From NCBI GenBank assembly GCA_021845465.1, contig JAKBRL010000042.1:1-5658 (forward strand): 5,658 nt of DNA. The letters are read 5' to 3'. The stretch is from Microcaldota archaeon (GTDB lineage: Archaea; Micrarchaeota; Micrarchaeia; Micrarchaeales; CABMGC01). The notes under the pieces were generated by a model. It was not told the DNA's origin and searched no databases. It saw only the letters and a list, made by a program, of their open reading frames with translations. A program made the position numbers and the translations under genes. Shown here piece after piece: positions 1 to 5,536 of the stretch (positions are counted from its first letter, which is position 1; each line of letters begins with the position of its first letter).

Positions 1-623
1 ACCTGGGAGATTGTGCAATAACAATAGATCTTTCCGGGAAGAATGCAAAGCTTGTTGAAGCTGCTGAAGATGCGCTTGAAAATGCTATAAGCATGGTTAA
101 AGCTGGCCGGGCAGTCAATGAGATAGGTAGAGAGATAGCCGCCACCGCGTCTTCTAAAGGCTTCAATACCATAAGAAACCTTGGAGGGCATGGAATAAGC
201 AGGCTTGACCTTCATGCCGATATCTTCATACCCAACTTCGATAACGGAGACACTACCACGCTTGAGGAAGGGCAGGTCATAGCAATAGAGCCTTTCGTTA
301 CTGATGGAGAAGGGTTTGTTATAGAGGGAGAACACCTCCAGATATTCCAAAAGACCAAGGAGGCTACCACCAGATCAAATGACCTTAGGCCAATTTCTGA
401 CTTCATAAGCGACAATTATATGACTTATCCTTTTGCCTTGAGATGGCTTAAGAAGGGGCCTGTCAACGATGAATTCAAGATAAGGAGGGCTTTGAATGAG
501 CTCGCAAGGCAGGAAGCGATTGAAGGCTTCCCTGTGCTTGTGGAAAGGAAGAAGGGAATGGTTGCACAATCAGAGAAAGAGATGATAGTCCAGAAGGATG
601 GATGCGAGATAGTGACTAAATGA
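1..623 (+). CDS. map: Methionine aminopeptidase, type II (archaeal), 5'-truncated by the window edge
   Basis: This cytoplasmic metalloprotease removes the initiator methionine from nascent proteins. The reading frame is open from base 3, so 206 residues are visible of a family usually near 290-300; the N-terminal third lies outside the window. Visible landmarks fit the pita-bread fold with a two-metal centre. The second metal aspartate is in LGDCAITIDL (codon 9-11), a ligand histidine is in NLGGHG (189-191), the active-site histidine is in DLHAD (213-215), a ligand glutamate is in AIEPF (288-290), and the final ligand glutamate is in AQSEKE (573-575). The 66-residue helical insert between the last two glutamates, with a winged-helix-like RRALNELARQ segment, marks type II rather than type I. 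The gene ends in TGA, 46 bases from the stop of the convergent ilvE. All ligands expected in this part are present, so the enzyme is probably active. Confidence 0.95.
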   Translation, partial: LGDCAITIDLSGKNAKLVEAAEDALENAISMVKAGRAVNEIGREIAATASSKGFNTIRNLGGHGISRLDLHADIFIPNFDNGDTTTLEEGQVIAIEPFVTDGEGFVIEGEHLQIFQKTKEATTRSNDLRPISDFISDNYMTYPFALRWLKKGPVNDEFKIRRALNELARQEAIEGFPVLVERKKGMVAQSEKEMIVQKDGCEIVTK

Positions 624-669
624 ATATCTTCGCAATCGAATCTTGTTACATGGAAGGCTCTTTGGCGTT

Positions 670-1578
670 TTAGACAATTGTAAGCCAATCGTTGAATCCG
701 TCATCGTTGCCTTCCACTATCTTGGTGAACGCATCTGAAAGCATCTTCGTTATGGGACCCATTCTTCCCTGGCCTATCTTCTTTCCGTCTACTTTTATTA
801 TGGGAGTAAGCTCTGCTGCAGTCCCAGTGAAGAAGATCTCTTCTGCGATATAGAGTTCCTCCCTGTGGACATCACGCTCTTCTACAACTAATCCCTTCTC
901 TTCTGCCAGTTTTATTATAGAGTCTCGGGTTATCCCCATCAGTATATCGGATCTGGGTGAAGGCGTGACCAGAACGCCTTTCATCACAAGAAATATGTTT
1001 TCTCCAGGGCCTTCTGCAACATATCCTCCCGAAGTCAGCATTATGGCTTCGTCTGCTCCCGAAGCTTTTGCCTCTGATGAGGCTAGTATAGAGTTGCGGT
1101 AATTTCCGCTTGCCTTTGCATGCGGAGGCATTATCTCCGAATTTATTCTCTTCCAGGAAGAGACCTTGCAGCTTATTCCTTTGCCCTTATTCTCAAAGTA
1201 GTTACCGAAAGGTATTGCAGCTATTGCAACGCTTACCTTCTTGCCTTCCACAGAAAGCCCTATTCTGGAGTCGTTGTAGTATGCGAAAGGCCGTATATAG
1301 CATTGCTGCAGCCTGTTCTTCTTTACAAGAGTTATGATTGCGGCTGAGAGTTCTTCTTCGTCATAGCCTAGGTCCATTGAGTATATCTTAGCCGTTTCTA
1401 CGAATCTTCTTACATGTTCTTTCAGACGGAATATTGCAGCCCTGCCGCCATGAGGATATGCCCTTATTCCTTCGAAGATTCCGCTTCCGTATTGGAGCGA
1501 ATGCGTTAGTATATGCACTTTTGCATTATTAAAATCGATAAATTTTCCATCCTGCCAGATGTACTGCTTTGTTGCCAT
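670..1578 (-). CDS. ilvE: Branched-chain amino acid aminotransferase (fold-type IV PLP enzyme)
   Basis: This enzyme transfers the amino group between glutamate and the 2-oxo acids of valine, leucine and isoleucine, the last step of their synthesis. The 302-residue length is normal for the family. Family landmarks appear in order: the N-terminal HSLQYGSGIFEGIRAY block (26-41), R57 in the EHVRRF segment, IRPFAYYND (95-103), the PLP Schiff-base lysine K155 in PPHAKASGNYRNS, and the cofactor-contacting E189 in GGYVAEGPGENIF, then the GITRDSI phosphate-binding stretch and FFTGTAAELTPI near the C-terminus. D-amino acid transaminase and aminodeoxychorismate lyase share this fold, but the EGPGEN and GTAAELTPI blocks and the length favour IlvE. 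The ATG is well supported by a TATA-like box centred about 26 bases upstream. No other branched-chain pathway gene lies beside it, so it is probably a single-gene unit. Confidence 0.95.
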   Translation of the reverse strand: MATKQYIWQDGKFIDFNNAKVHILTHSLQYGSGIFEGIRAYPHGGRAAIFRLKEHVRRFVETAKIYSMDLGYDEEELSAAIITLVKKNRLQQCYIRPFAYYNDSRIGLSVEGKKVSVAIAAIPFGNYFENKGKGISCKVSSWKRINSEIMPPHAKASGNYRNSILASSEAKASGADEAIMLTSGGYVAEGPGENIFLVMKGVLVTPSPRSDILMGITRDSIIKLAEEKGLVVEERDVHREELYIAEEIFFTGTAAELTPIIKVDGKKIGQGRMGPITKMLSDAFTKIVEGNDDGFNDWLTIV

Positions 1579-1599
1579 GATTTTTATAAGGTATAAACT

Positions 1600-1608
1600 A
1601 ATTTAAAT
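1600..1608 (-). promoter_or_regulatory. Candidate TATA box for ilvE
   Basis: On the minus strand this reads ATTTAAATT, centred near 1604, about 26 bases before the A of the ilvE start codon at 1578. That spacing is what an archaeal leaderless transcript would show. A second A/T stretch (minus strand GTTTATACC, 1590-1598) is too close to the start to serve as the TATA box of a transcript containing it. Confidence 0.55.
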
Positions 1609-1739
1609 GTATAGAGAAGAGAATGGTCCATGCGTGTTTATCTAAGTAATAAACTGCACCTGGCTCTTTGAAGGATTTGGATATGAGGATTGTGGCTGCT
1701 TTTTGATTTGCATGCTTTTCCTGCTTTGAGATAATCTTA

Positions 1740-1750
1740 TTAATTTATAC
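1740..1750 (+). promoter_or_regulatory. Candidate TATA box for the secreted-protein gene
   Basis: The stretch TTAATTTATAC lies about 20 bases before the ATG at 1766 and 29 bases before the in-frame ATG at 1775. With a usual TATA-to-start distance near 25, transcription would begin around 1766-1775. This suggests little or no leader and does not by itself decide between the two starts. It is divergent from the ilvE promoter; the 187 bases between the two genes otherwise show nothing recognisable. Confidence 0.5.
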
Positions 1751-1765
1751 AGCATATGGATTAGC

Positions 1766-2623
1766 ATGGGTAGTATGAGATTTATACGTGTGTTCCTGCT
1801 CTTTGCTGGAATTTTTACTCTTTCAATTGTAAATGCATCCCCGTATCTACAGATAATTGGTCCGGTAAATAAGACCGTATACAATGGGCAGTCTGTATTC
1901 CTTGGGAAGGTTGGCCCTGGAGAGAGCTTCTATGTACTTGCAAGCCCTAATACCACAGACAACGGCAATTACATAAATTTGGGATGGGATACCCTTGAAA
2001 CAGTAAATCTTTCTGGAGGATGGTCATCGCTAAGATCCCCATTGTACCAGAATCCCATGAAAGTCAAGATAACGGTAGCGCCTGATGCACCCGACGGAAC
2101 TTATAAAATAACGCTCAGGTCAGTTAACATACAGAATTATTCAAGAATAGGGAACCTGACATTCTTTGCGTACGTAAATGTGAGCAGAAACATATTCAAG
2201 GTAGATGTCTCCCCCAATAGTCTGAGCTCTGGTCCAGGACAGCCTGCAGATATCCATGTATCGATAAACAATACAGGAATTTCTGATGAGCCTTTCTATA
2301 TCTCTGCGGGAGGGCTGCCTGCGTGGAACGCTACTGATGAAGTCATATCCCTTCATTTTAAAGAGGAAACATATACATATCCTGTATTCGAGAATGAGCC
2401 TGGGGCTTATAGCATAAATTTTTCAGTGGACTCTGCAACCAGTGCGCTCGTGTCAGACACTTTTAATATAAGATTCAAGGTCAAAAACAGCCTCCTGAAT
2501 GATTTCAATGCGGTAGGTAATGGAATAGGACTTTCACCCATAATATTCGAACCTTCCTACGCATTTATGTCGGGTTTGTATTATATTTACAACAATCTTA
2601 CAAAAGGGCCGAAAAGTCATTAA
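1766..2623 (+). CDS. Secreted, sequon-rich beta-sandwich protein of unknown function
   Basis: I do not recognise the family. Residues 1-24 form a clear signal peptide: basic residues (R5, R8), a hydrophobic core at 9-22, and a likely cleavage site after VNA (24/25). The mature part alternates short hydrophobic strands with N/G/S/P turns and looks like two Ig-like or CARDB-like beta domains, roughly 26-140 and 143-240. The second opens with FKVDVSPNSLSSGPGQ and resembles archaeal surface-protein repeats. Ten N-x-S/T sequons are present (for example NKT, NTT, NLS, NYS, NVS, NFS), which suits an N-glycosylated protein outside the membrane. No clear C-terminal anchor is visible; the last 30 residues are only moderately hydrophobic and end in GPKSH. 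An alternative start is ATG 1775, which gives MRFIRVF and an equally good signal peptide. The gene stands alone between a divergent ilvE and the tRNA. Confidence 0.85.
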   Translation: MGSMRFIRVFLLFAGIFTLSIVNASPYLQIIGPVNKTVYNGQSVFLGKVGPGESFYVLASPNTTDNGNYINLGWDTLETVNLSGGWSSLRSPLYQNPMKVKITVAPDAPDGTYKITLRSVNIQNYSRIGNLTFFAYVNVSRNIFKVDVSPNSLSSGPGQPADIHVSINNTGISDEPFYISAGGLPAWNATDEVISLHFKEETYTYPVFENEPGAYSINFSVDSATSALVSDTFNIRFKVKNSLLNDFNAVGNGIGLSPIIFEPSYAFMSGLYYIYNNLTKGPKSH

Positions 2624-2640
2624 TAAATAGTTTATCTTAC
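2624..2640 (+). promoter_or_regulatory. Candidate TATA region for tRNA-Asn
   Basis: The A/T-rich stretch just after the stop of the preceding gene includes AATAGTTTATCTT, centred near 2631. This is about 30 bases before the first base of the tRNA, which fits an archaeal tRNA promoter with a short leader removed by RNase P. The exact box cannot be fixed because the whole stretch is A/T. Confidence 0.4.
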
Positions 2641-2660
2641 CAAAAGTCTATGCTTATTCT

Positions 2661-2732
2661 GCCCGAATAGCTCAGTGGTAGAGCGCGTGGCTGTTAACCA
2701 TGAGGTCGCAGGTTCAATCCCTGCTTCGGGCG
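2661..2732 (+). tRNA. tRNA-Asn (anticodon GTT)
   Basis: All arms fold. The acceptor stem GCCCGAA (2661-2667) pairs with TTCGGGC (2725-2731), and G2732 is the discriminator, as usual for asparagine tRNAs. The D stem is GCTC (2670-2673) with GAGC (2681-2684) around an AGTGGTA loop. The anticodon stem is CGTGG (2686-2690) with CCATG (2698-2702), including one G-T pair, and the loop CTGTTAA carries anticodon GTT. The T stem is GCAGG (2708-2712) with CCTGC (2720-2724) around TTCAATC. The 3' CCA is not encoded (the next bases are CTT), so it must be added by a CCA-adding enzyme. No intron is present. The 3' end is a possible integration site for the AT-rich segment that follows. Confidence 0.98.
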
Positions 2733-2754
2733 CTTATTCTAAGGTTTAACGCCC

Positions 2755-2773
2755 CTAAATCGCTAGATTTTAG
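2755..2773 (+). terminator. Weak hairpin after tRNA-Asn, possible terminator
   Basis: CTAAATC (2755-2761) can pair with GATTTTAG (2766-2773) around a GCTA loop, with one bulged T, 22 bases after the tRNA. Archaeal termination depends mainly on T-rich stretches, and only short T runs occur here. It may end the tRNA transcript or be incidental. Confidence 0.25.
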
Positions 2774-2810
2774 TTTGTAGGAGGCTTACTTTGACCCTAT
2801 AGAGGTATAG

Positions 2811-3260
2811 CTAAAAGGCTTTGTTTCAGCACGTAGACGTGTTCTAGCTCACATATACTTCTTTTCAGGGATTCTTATCCCAGTAGCTATGGTAATGTTT
2901 GATAAAGATAAATGATTATCCTGAAAAATATGAGCCAAATTTACCATTTATTGCTAATCCTAAGTTTGATGATATACCAATAAAAGACGCCGTAAACAAT
3001 GTCTACGACTCTATTAAATTAGCAGATAAGACAATTAAATCTACTGAGGATGACTTACTTACTAGATAAAGCAATAATCCTATCGGGACAAGCTGTACGT
3101 TTCTTTTATACAGATGGCGAGATGTCCTTCTTTTCTGGATGAAGAGCCTTAGAATCTATAGCAAAATATACTAGGACAAGATTGTATAGATAGAAATTGT
3201 GGGGAGTGTAGGACTATAGCGAAACTACATCCCTTCGGTAAGAAGAGATTTACAGATATA
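2811..3260 (+). pseudogene. Decayed 5' portion of the zinc-protease/AN1 gene, or a broken gene fused to it
   Basis: Coding-like sequence continues across this stretch only if the frame changes repeatedly. From 2811 to 2912 one frame reads a basic segment and a possible membrane helix (IYFFSGILIPVAMVMF), then FDKDK and TGA. The next frame, open to a TAA at 3067, continues DYPEKYEPNLPFIANPKF and on to DDLLTR. The third frame gives DKAIILSGQAVRFFYTDGEM, hits TGA at 3140, and continues ALESIAKYTRTRLYR to a TAG at 3191. The frame of the downstream gene, open since a TAG at 3159, picks up DRNCGECRTIAKLHPFGKK and runs into the intact ORF. All three shifts go the same way (+1), as expected from single-base insertions. 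In-frame stops also occur at 2808 and 3140. I see a degraded N-terminal region of at least 120 residues, or a run of sequencing errors; no function is recognisable. From 2733 to 2810 I see nothing beyond the weak hairpin. Confidence 0.55.
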
Positions 3261-4277
3261 TTGTTTAAACTTGAATGGTTCTTAGAAAGTCATAAAAGAC
3301 TTATTTCCCTATTAGAATTAAGGATAATTGATTATTTTATGGACAATCCTGTAATTCTAAAATACAAGAAAGAGAGAGTTATAGAAGTTGTTTATAAAAT
3401 ATGTCATATTGAAAAGTTACCCATACCTAAACTCAACTTTGAAGGTTGTCCTTATGAAGGAGGCGGCGACGAGTTAGCTCATTCTCATCCAGATGAATAT
3501 AAAATCTGTATTTCTGAGACACAACTTAAAAAGCAAGATTCTAAAGGTTTAGAAGAAACAATGTATCACGAAATAACTCATCTTAAAGGATATTTGGATC
3601 ACGATTCTAATTTCCATAAAGAACAACGAAGGTCAAAATCAGCAAACTGGAGGCCTCCAAGCGGTGTACATTGTACTAGTGGAGAAGAAGTCAATGAGGA
3701 AAGTAGAAAGATTAGAGAAGACCCGGAAAGATTTGCTCGTATTAATGAAAATAGCGACTTTCTAAAGTTTTTAGAAGGAAGACATGAACCTCAAAAATCA
3801 AAAGAAACGGAAACGCCTATCATAGAGGAAAAGATATCTGAGAAAAATGAAAGAAAAACCAAGAAAGGAAGTAAGAGGAAAGAGAAATCAGATGTCAAAT
3901 ATAATCCTATGACTAAAGAAGAAATAAATAAGGCCAGAGATAAACTCGGAATAGAAACTAAATATCAAGCTAAATGTAAGATACCACTATGTCACAGAGC
4001 AGTATCTTCAAAATGTGATTATTGTGATGAAGACTTCTGTAAATTCCATTTAAACTATCTTATAGCAACTACTCAAGAAGAAATAGAATCGTTATCAAGA
4101 GTTAGAGATGTGGAGAAATATGAAAAATATATAGAGGATTATGAAACAAAGAATGGACATCCTTGTATCAATTATACGAGGCGGTGGAATGATATTAGAA
4201 AGTCTATAGTAGGAGATAAGGAGAGAAAGCCCAGATTTTTCGATAGAGTTAAAAGCGTTTTAGGGATAGACGAGTAG
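3261..4277 (+). CDS. Zincin-like metalloprotease with C-terminal AN1-like zinc finger, probably 5'-truncated
   Basis: Using the TTG at 3261 gives 338 residues; the first ATG, at 3339 (M27), gives 312. Neither start has a clear ribosome-binding site or TATA box at leaderless distance, and the open frame extends upstream to 3162, so the original N-terminus is probably lost. A zincin signature lies at 103-118: HEITH (zinc ligands H103 and H107, catalytic E104), six residues, then HDSNF. The preceding KICISETQL strand and helix fit the fold. The pattern resembles SprT/WLM (Spartan/Wss1-type) proteases, but family assignment is uncertain. Residues 176-213 are a charged K/E-rich linker. A finger follows: C239-x4-C244-x7-C252-x2-C255-x4-C260-x2-H263, then H300-x-C302, the eight-ligand AN1 order with an unusually long 36-residue insert. 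The C-terminus is basic. The role is inferred as cytoplasmic proteolysis or quality control. AT-rich codons set it apart from ilvE. It is followed by its finger partner after 6 bases. Confidence 0.8.
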   Translation: MFKLEWFLESHKRLISLLELRIIDYFMDNPVILKYKKERVIEVVYKICHIEKLPIPKLNFEGCPYEGGGDELAHSHPDEYKICISETQLKKQDSKGLEETMYHEITHLKGYLDHDSNFHKEQRRSKSANWRPPSGVHCTSGEEVNEESRKIREDPERFARINENSDFLKFLEGRHEPQKSKETETPIIEEKISEKNERKTKKGSKRKEKSDVKYNPMTKEEINKARDKLGIETKYQAKCKIPLCHRAVSSKCDYCDEDFCKFHLNYLIATTQEEIESLSRVRDVEKYEKYIEDYETKNGHPCINYTRRWNDIRKSIVGDKERKPRFFDRVKSVLGIDE

Positions 4278-4283
4278 ATAATT

Positions 4284-4883
4284 ATGGAATGTCAGAAGAA
4301 CGGGTGTAATTATGAAGCAATGGACACTTGTAGATATTGCCATAAGGGCTTTTGCTCATTACACATGAAGGCAAATAAGCCTTCTTCTCCAGGACTAAAT
4401 TCAGAACATTGGACAAGACCGCCTATTGACGGACATCCTTGCTCAGGACTTCCTAGTTCAGCATTCAAAAGAAATAGTCCATCAAGTTACAGCAATTATG
4501 CAAAATCAAATAAGAGTGGGAGAACCTTTACTAAAGCTGTTATTATAACTGCAATAGTAGTCATTATACTATATATTTTGTTTAGTAATAACATAATAAA
4601 AAAGGATATTTCCTCTTCCTTAAGTAGCTTGAATTCTAATATTTCCAAAAACTCAGCTACAACTCAAACATCATCAATAGCACAACAAAGTAATTCACAG
4701 ATGGGAGATGTTGTTTTTTGTGTAAACAGAATGGTCTTTAGAACTAGTGACTCTAGAGGACTAAATCAAAGCCAAGTAGAGAACCTGATAAATTATTGTG
4801 CATATTATAACTACAATCCAGGGGTAGTTAATGGCACAGATTATACTCAGATATGCCAAGGAGTTAAGGAATGTCGAACTTGA
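4284..4883 (+). CDS. Single-pass membrane protein with N-terminal AN1-like zinc finger
   Basis: This protein has 199 residues. Residues 3-53 form an AN1-like finger: C3-x4-C8-x7-C16-x2-C19-x4-C24-x2-H27, then H51-x-C53. Its first six ligands have exactly the spacing seen in the upstream gene, and both end in GHPC, so the fingers are related. A Ser/Asn/Lys-rich basic linker leads to one membrane helix at about 84-100 (KAVIITAIVVIILYILF). Positive residues before it predict the finger inside and the rest outside. The outer part has a Ser/Asn/Gln-rich stalk (109-140) and a small C-terminal region with four cysteines (C146, C172, C191, C197), able to form two disulfides, plus N-x-S/T sequons at N119, N161 and N183. 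The ATG lies 6 bases after the upstream stop, so the pair is probably one transcript. The function is unknown; tethering a soluble partner to the membrane is an inference. No Shine-Dalgarno is evident. Confidence 0.85.
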   Translation: MECQKNGCNYEAMDTCRYCHKGFCSLHMKANKPSSPGLNSEHWTRPPIDGHPCSGLPSSAFKRNSPSSYSNYAKSNKSGRTFTKAVIITAIVVIILYILFSNNIIKKDISSSLSSLNSNISKNSATTQTSSIAQQSNSQMGDVVFCVNRMVFRTSDSRGLNQSQVENLINYCAYYNYNPGVVNGTDYTQICQGVKECRT

Positions 4884-4943
4884 GGTATATTTTAAATAAT
4901 GTGATTTAGTGGCAGATGTGGTATCCTGAAACTCTACAGTAAG

Positions 4944-4954
4944 GTTTTTTATAT
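4944..4954 (+). promoter_or_regulatory. TATA box of the antitoxin-toxin operon
   Basis: GGTTTTTTATAT is the strongest TATA-like stretch in the intergenic gap. It is centred near 4950, about 26 bases before the ATG at 4976, the distance expected for a leaderless archaeal transcript. It also places the promoter of the pair after the membrane-protein gene, so the pair is likely transcribed separately. Confidence 0.65.
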
Positions 4955-4956
4955 CT

Positions 4957-4971
4957 GTAAGACTATCTTAC
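4957..4971 (+). promoter_or_regulatory. Palindromic candidate operator of the antitoxin-toxin operon
   Basis: GTAAGA-CTA-TCTTAC is a perfect 6-base inverted repeat with a 3-base spacer, lying between the TATA box and the start codon 5 bases downstream. A further direct half-site, GTAAG, is at 4939-4943 on the other side of the TATA box, 18 bases from the first arm. AbrB-fold antitoxins typically repress their own operon at such repeats, so a dimer bound here could cover the transcription start. Confidence 0.5.
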
Positions 4972-4975
4972 TACC

Positions 4976-5251
4976 ATGGAAACTAAGACAGTTGAATTGA
5001 CCAGAGCAAGCTCAAAGGGACAAATTGTTCTACCAAAGGACATACGAACGAAATTGCATATTAAAAAGGGTACTCTTTTCGCACTAAAGGCAACGGGCAA
5101 AGTTATAATGCTTAAGAAAATAGAAGATCCGATACTTCAAGCAGATTTAGAAACTTTGAAGGGCGTAGAAAAAGCCTGGGAAGAGATAGAGCATGGCAAG
5201 TTTCGAAAAATGAGTACTGATGACTTCTTGAAAGAGTTGGCAACTTGGTAG
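4976..5251 (+). CDS. AbrB/MazE-type (SpoVT-AbrB fold) antitoxin
   Basis: This 91-residue protein has a swapped-hairpin DNA-binding domain at about 6-48. The family signature is plain: LTRASSKGQIVLPKDIR (8-24), then the LHIKKGTLFAL turn (27-37) and a short VIMLKK strand (43-48). These domains bind palindromic DNA as dimers. Residues 50-91 are charged and helical (ETLKGVEKAWEEIEHG, then STDDFLKEL); in such antitoxins this part usually wraps the toxin, while the N-terminal part binds the operator. The ATG is supported by the TATA box 26 bases upstream and a palindrome between them. The stop codon overlaps the start of the RelE-type gene, the usual antitoxin-first arrangement. A stand-alone AbrB regulator is possible but less likely given the partner. 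Confidence 0.92.
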   Translation: METKTVELTRASSKGQIVLPKDIRTKLHIKKGTLFALKATGKVIMLKKIEDPILQADLETLKGVEKAWEEIEHGKFRKMSTDDFLKELATW

Positions 5252-5502
5252 AGGTAAAGGAAGTCATTTGGAATACAAATTTTGAAAGCGAAGTTAAAAG
5301 GATCCGGAATAGATTAATAAGAGAAAGAGTAACAAAACAGATAGCCCGCATAGTAAAAAATCCAGAAGTAGGAAAACCGCTGAGGTTTGATCTGAAAGGA
5401 GAAAGGACCGTATATCTGAAACCTTTTAGAATTGTATACAAAGTCGATGGAGATGTTTTGACTTTACTCCGATTTGAACATAGAAAAGAAGTTTATGATT
5501 AA
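5245..5502 (+). CDS. RelE/ParE-superfamily toxin (RelE type)
   Basis: RelE toxins cleave mRNA in the ribosomal A site; ParE relatives instead inhibit gyrase. The 85-residue length and layout fit: two N-terminal helices (about 10-38, FESEVKRIRNRL and RVTKQIARIVKN), a conserved LRFDLKGE turn (46-53), then the strand FRIVYKVDGDVLTLL and a terminal HRKEVYD. By motif alignment with E. coli RelE, R62 matches R61, R80 matches R83 and Y84 matches Y87, all catalytic or RNA-contacting there; the equivalent of R81 is a glutamate here, as E78. The conserved ribonuclease residues favour RelE over ParE, but activity is not proven. The only plausible start is TTG at 5245, overlapping the antitoxin stop by 7 bases in another frame, which suggests translational coupling. 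No strong ribosome-binding site precedes it. Confidence 0.88.
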   Translation: MVEVKEVIWNTNFESEVKRIRNRLIRERVTKQIARIVKNPEVGKPLRFDLKGERTVYLKPFRIVYKVDGDVLTLLRFEHRKEVYD

Positions 5503-5536
5503 AAGTGAATAATATGACAAATAAACCAAACAGGCA

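Noticed and set aside
1110..1347. Two overlapping open frames of 75 codons on the + strand
   Set aside because: Both lie opposite the well-supported ilvE coding sequence and are cysteine/serine-rich translations typical of antisense shadow frames.
1642..1884. An 80-codon open frame on the minus strand over the ilvE-secreted protein gap
   Set aside because: It overlaps the signal-peptide end of the secreted protein and has no family resemblance or convincing promoter.
2899..3069. A separate 56-residue gene starting at TTG 2899
   Set aside because: Its start is a weak TTG without promoter or ribosome-binding site, and the translation continues naturally on both sides in other frames, so it looks like a fragment of a broken gene.
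3140..3142. In-frame TGA in the decayed region as a recoded codon (Trp or selenocysteine)
   Set aside because: TGA is used as an ordinary stop by the methionine aminopeptidase and by the membrane-protein gene, and the region also has frameshifts and other stops; decay or sequence error explains it more simply.
3567..3602. Metzincin assignment for the HExxH protein
   Set aside because: The classical HExxHxxGxxH spacing is off by one (H114 is one residue too far), and no methionine-turn is evident; left as an open alternative, not a call.
4916..4942. Eight-codon ORF (MWYPETLQ) before the antitoxin gene, as a leader peptide
   Set aside because: It is too short to distinguish from chance and overlaps the proposed operator region.
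5112..5441. A 109-codon open frame on the minus strand
   Set aside because: It lies opposite the antitoxin-toxin pair, whose family motifs are clear, and its own translation shows no recognisable motif.
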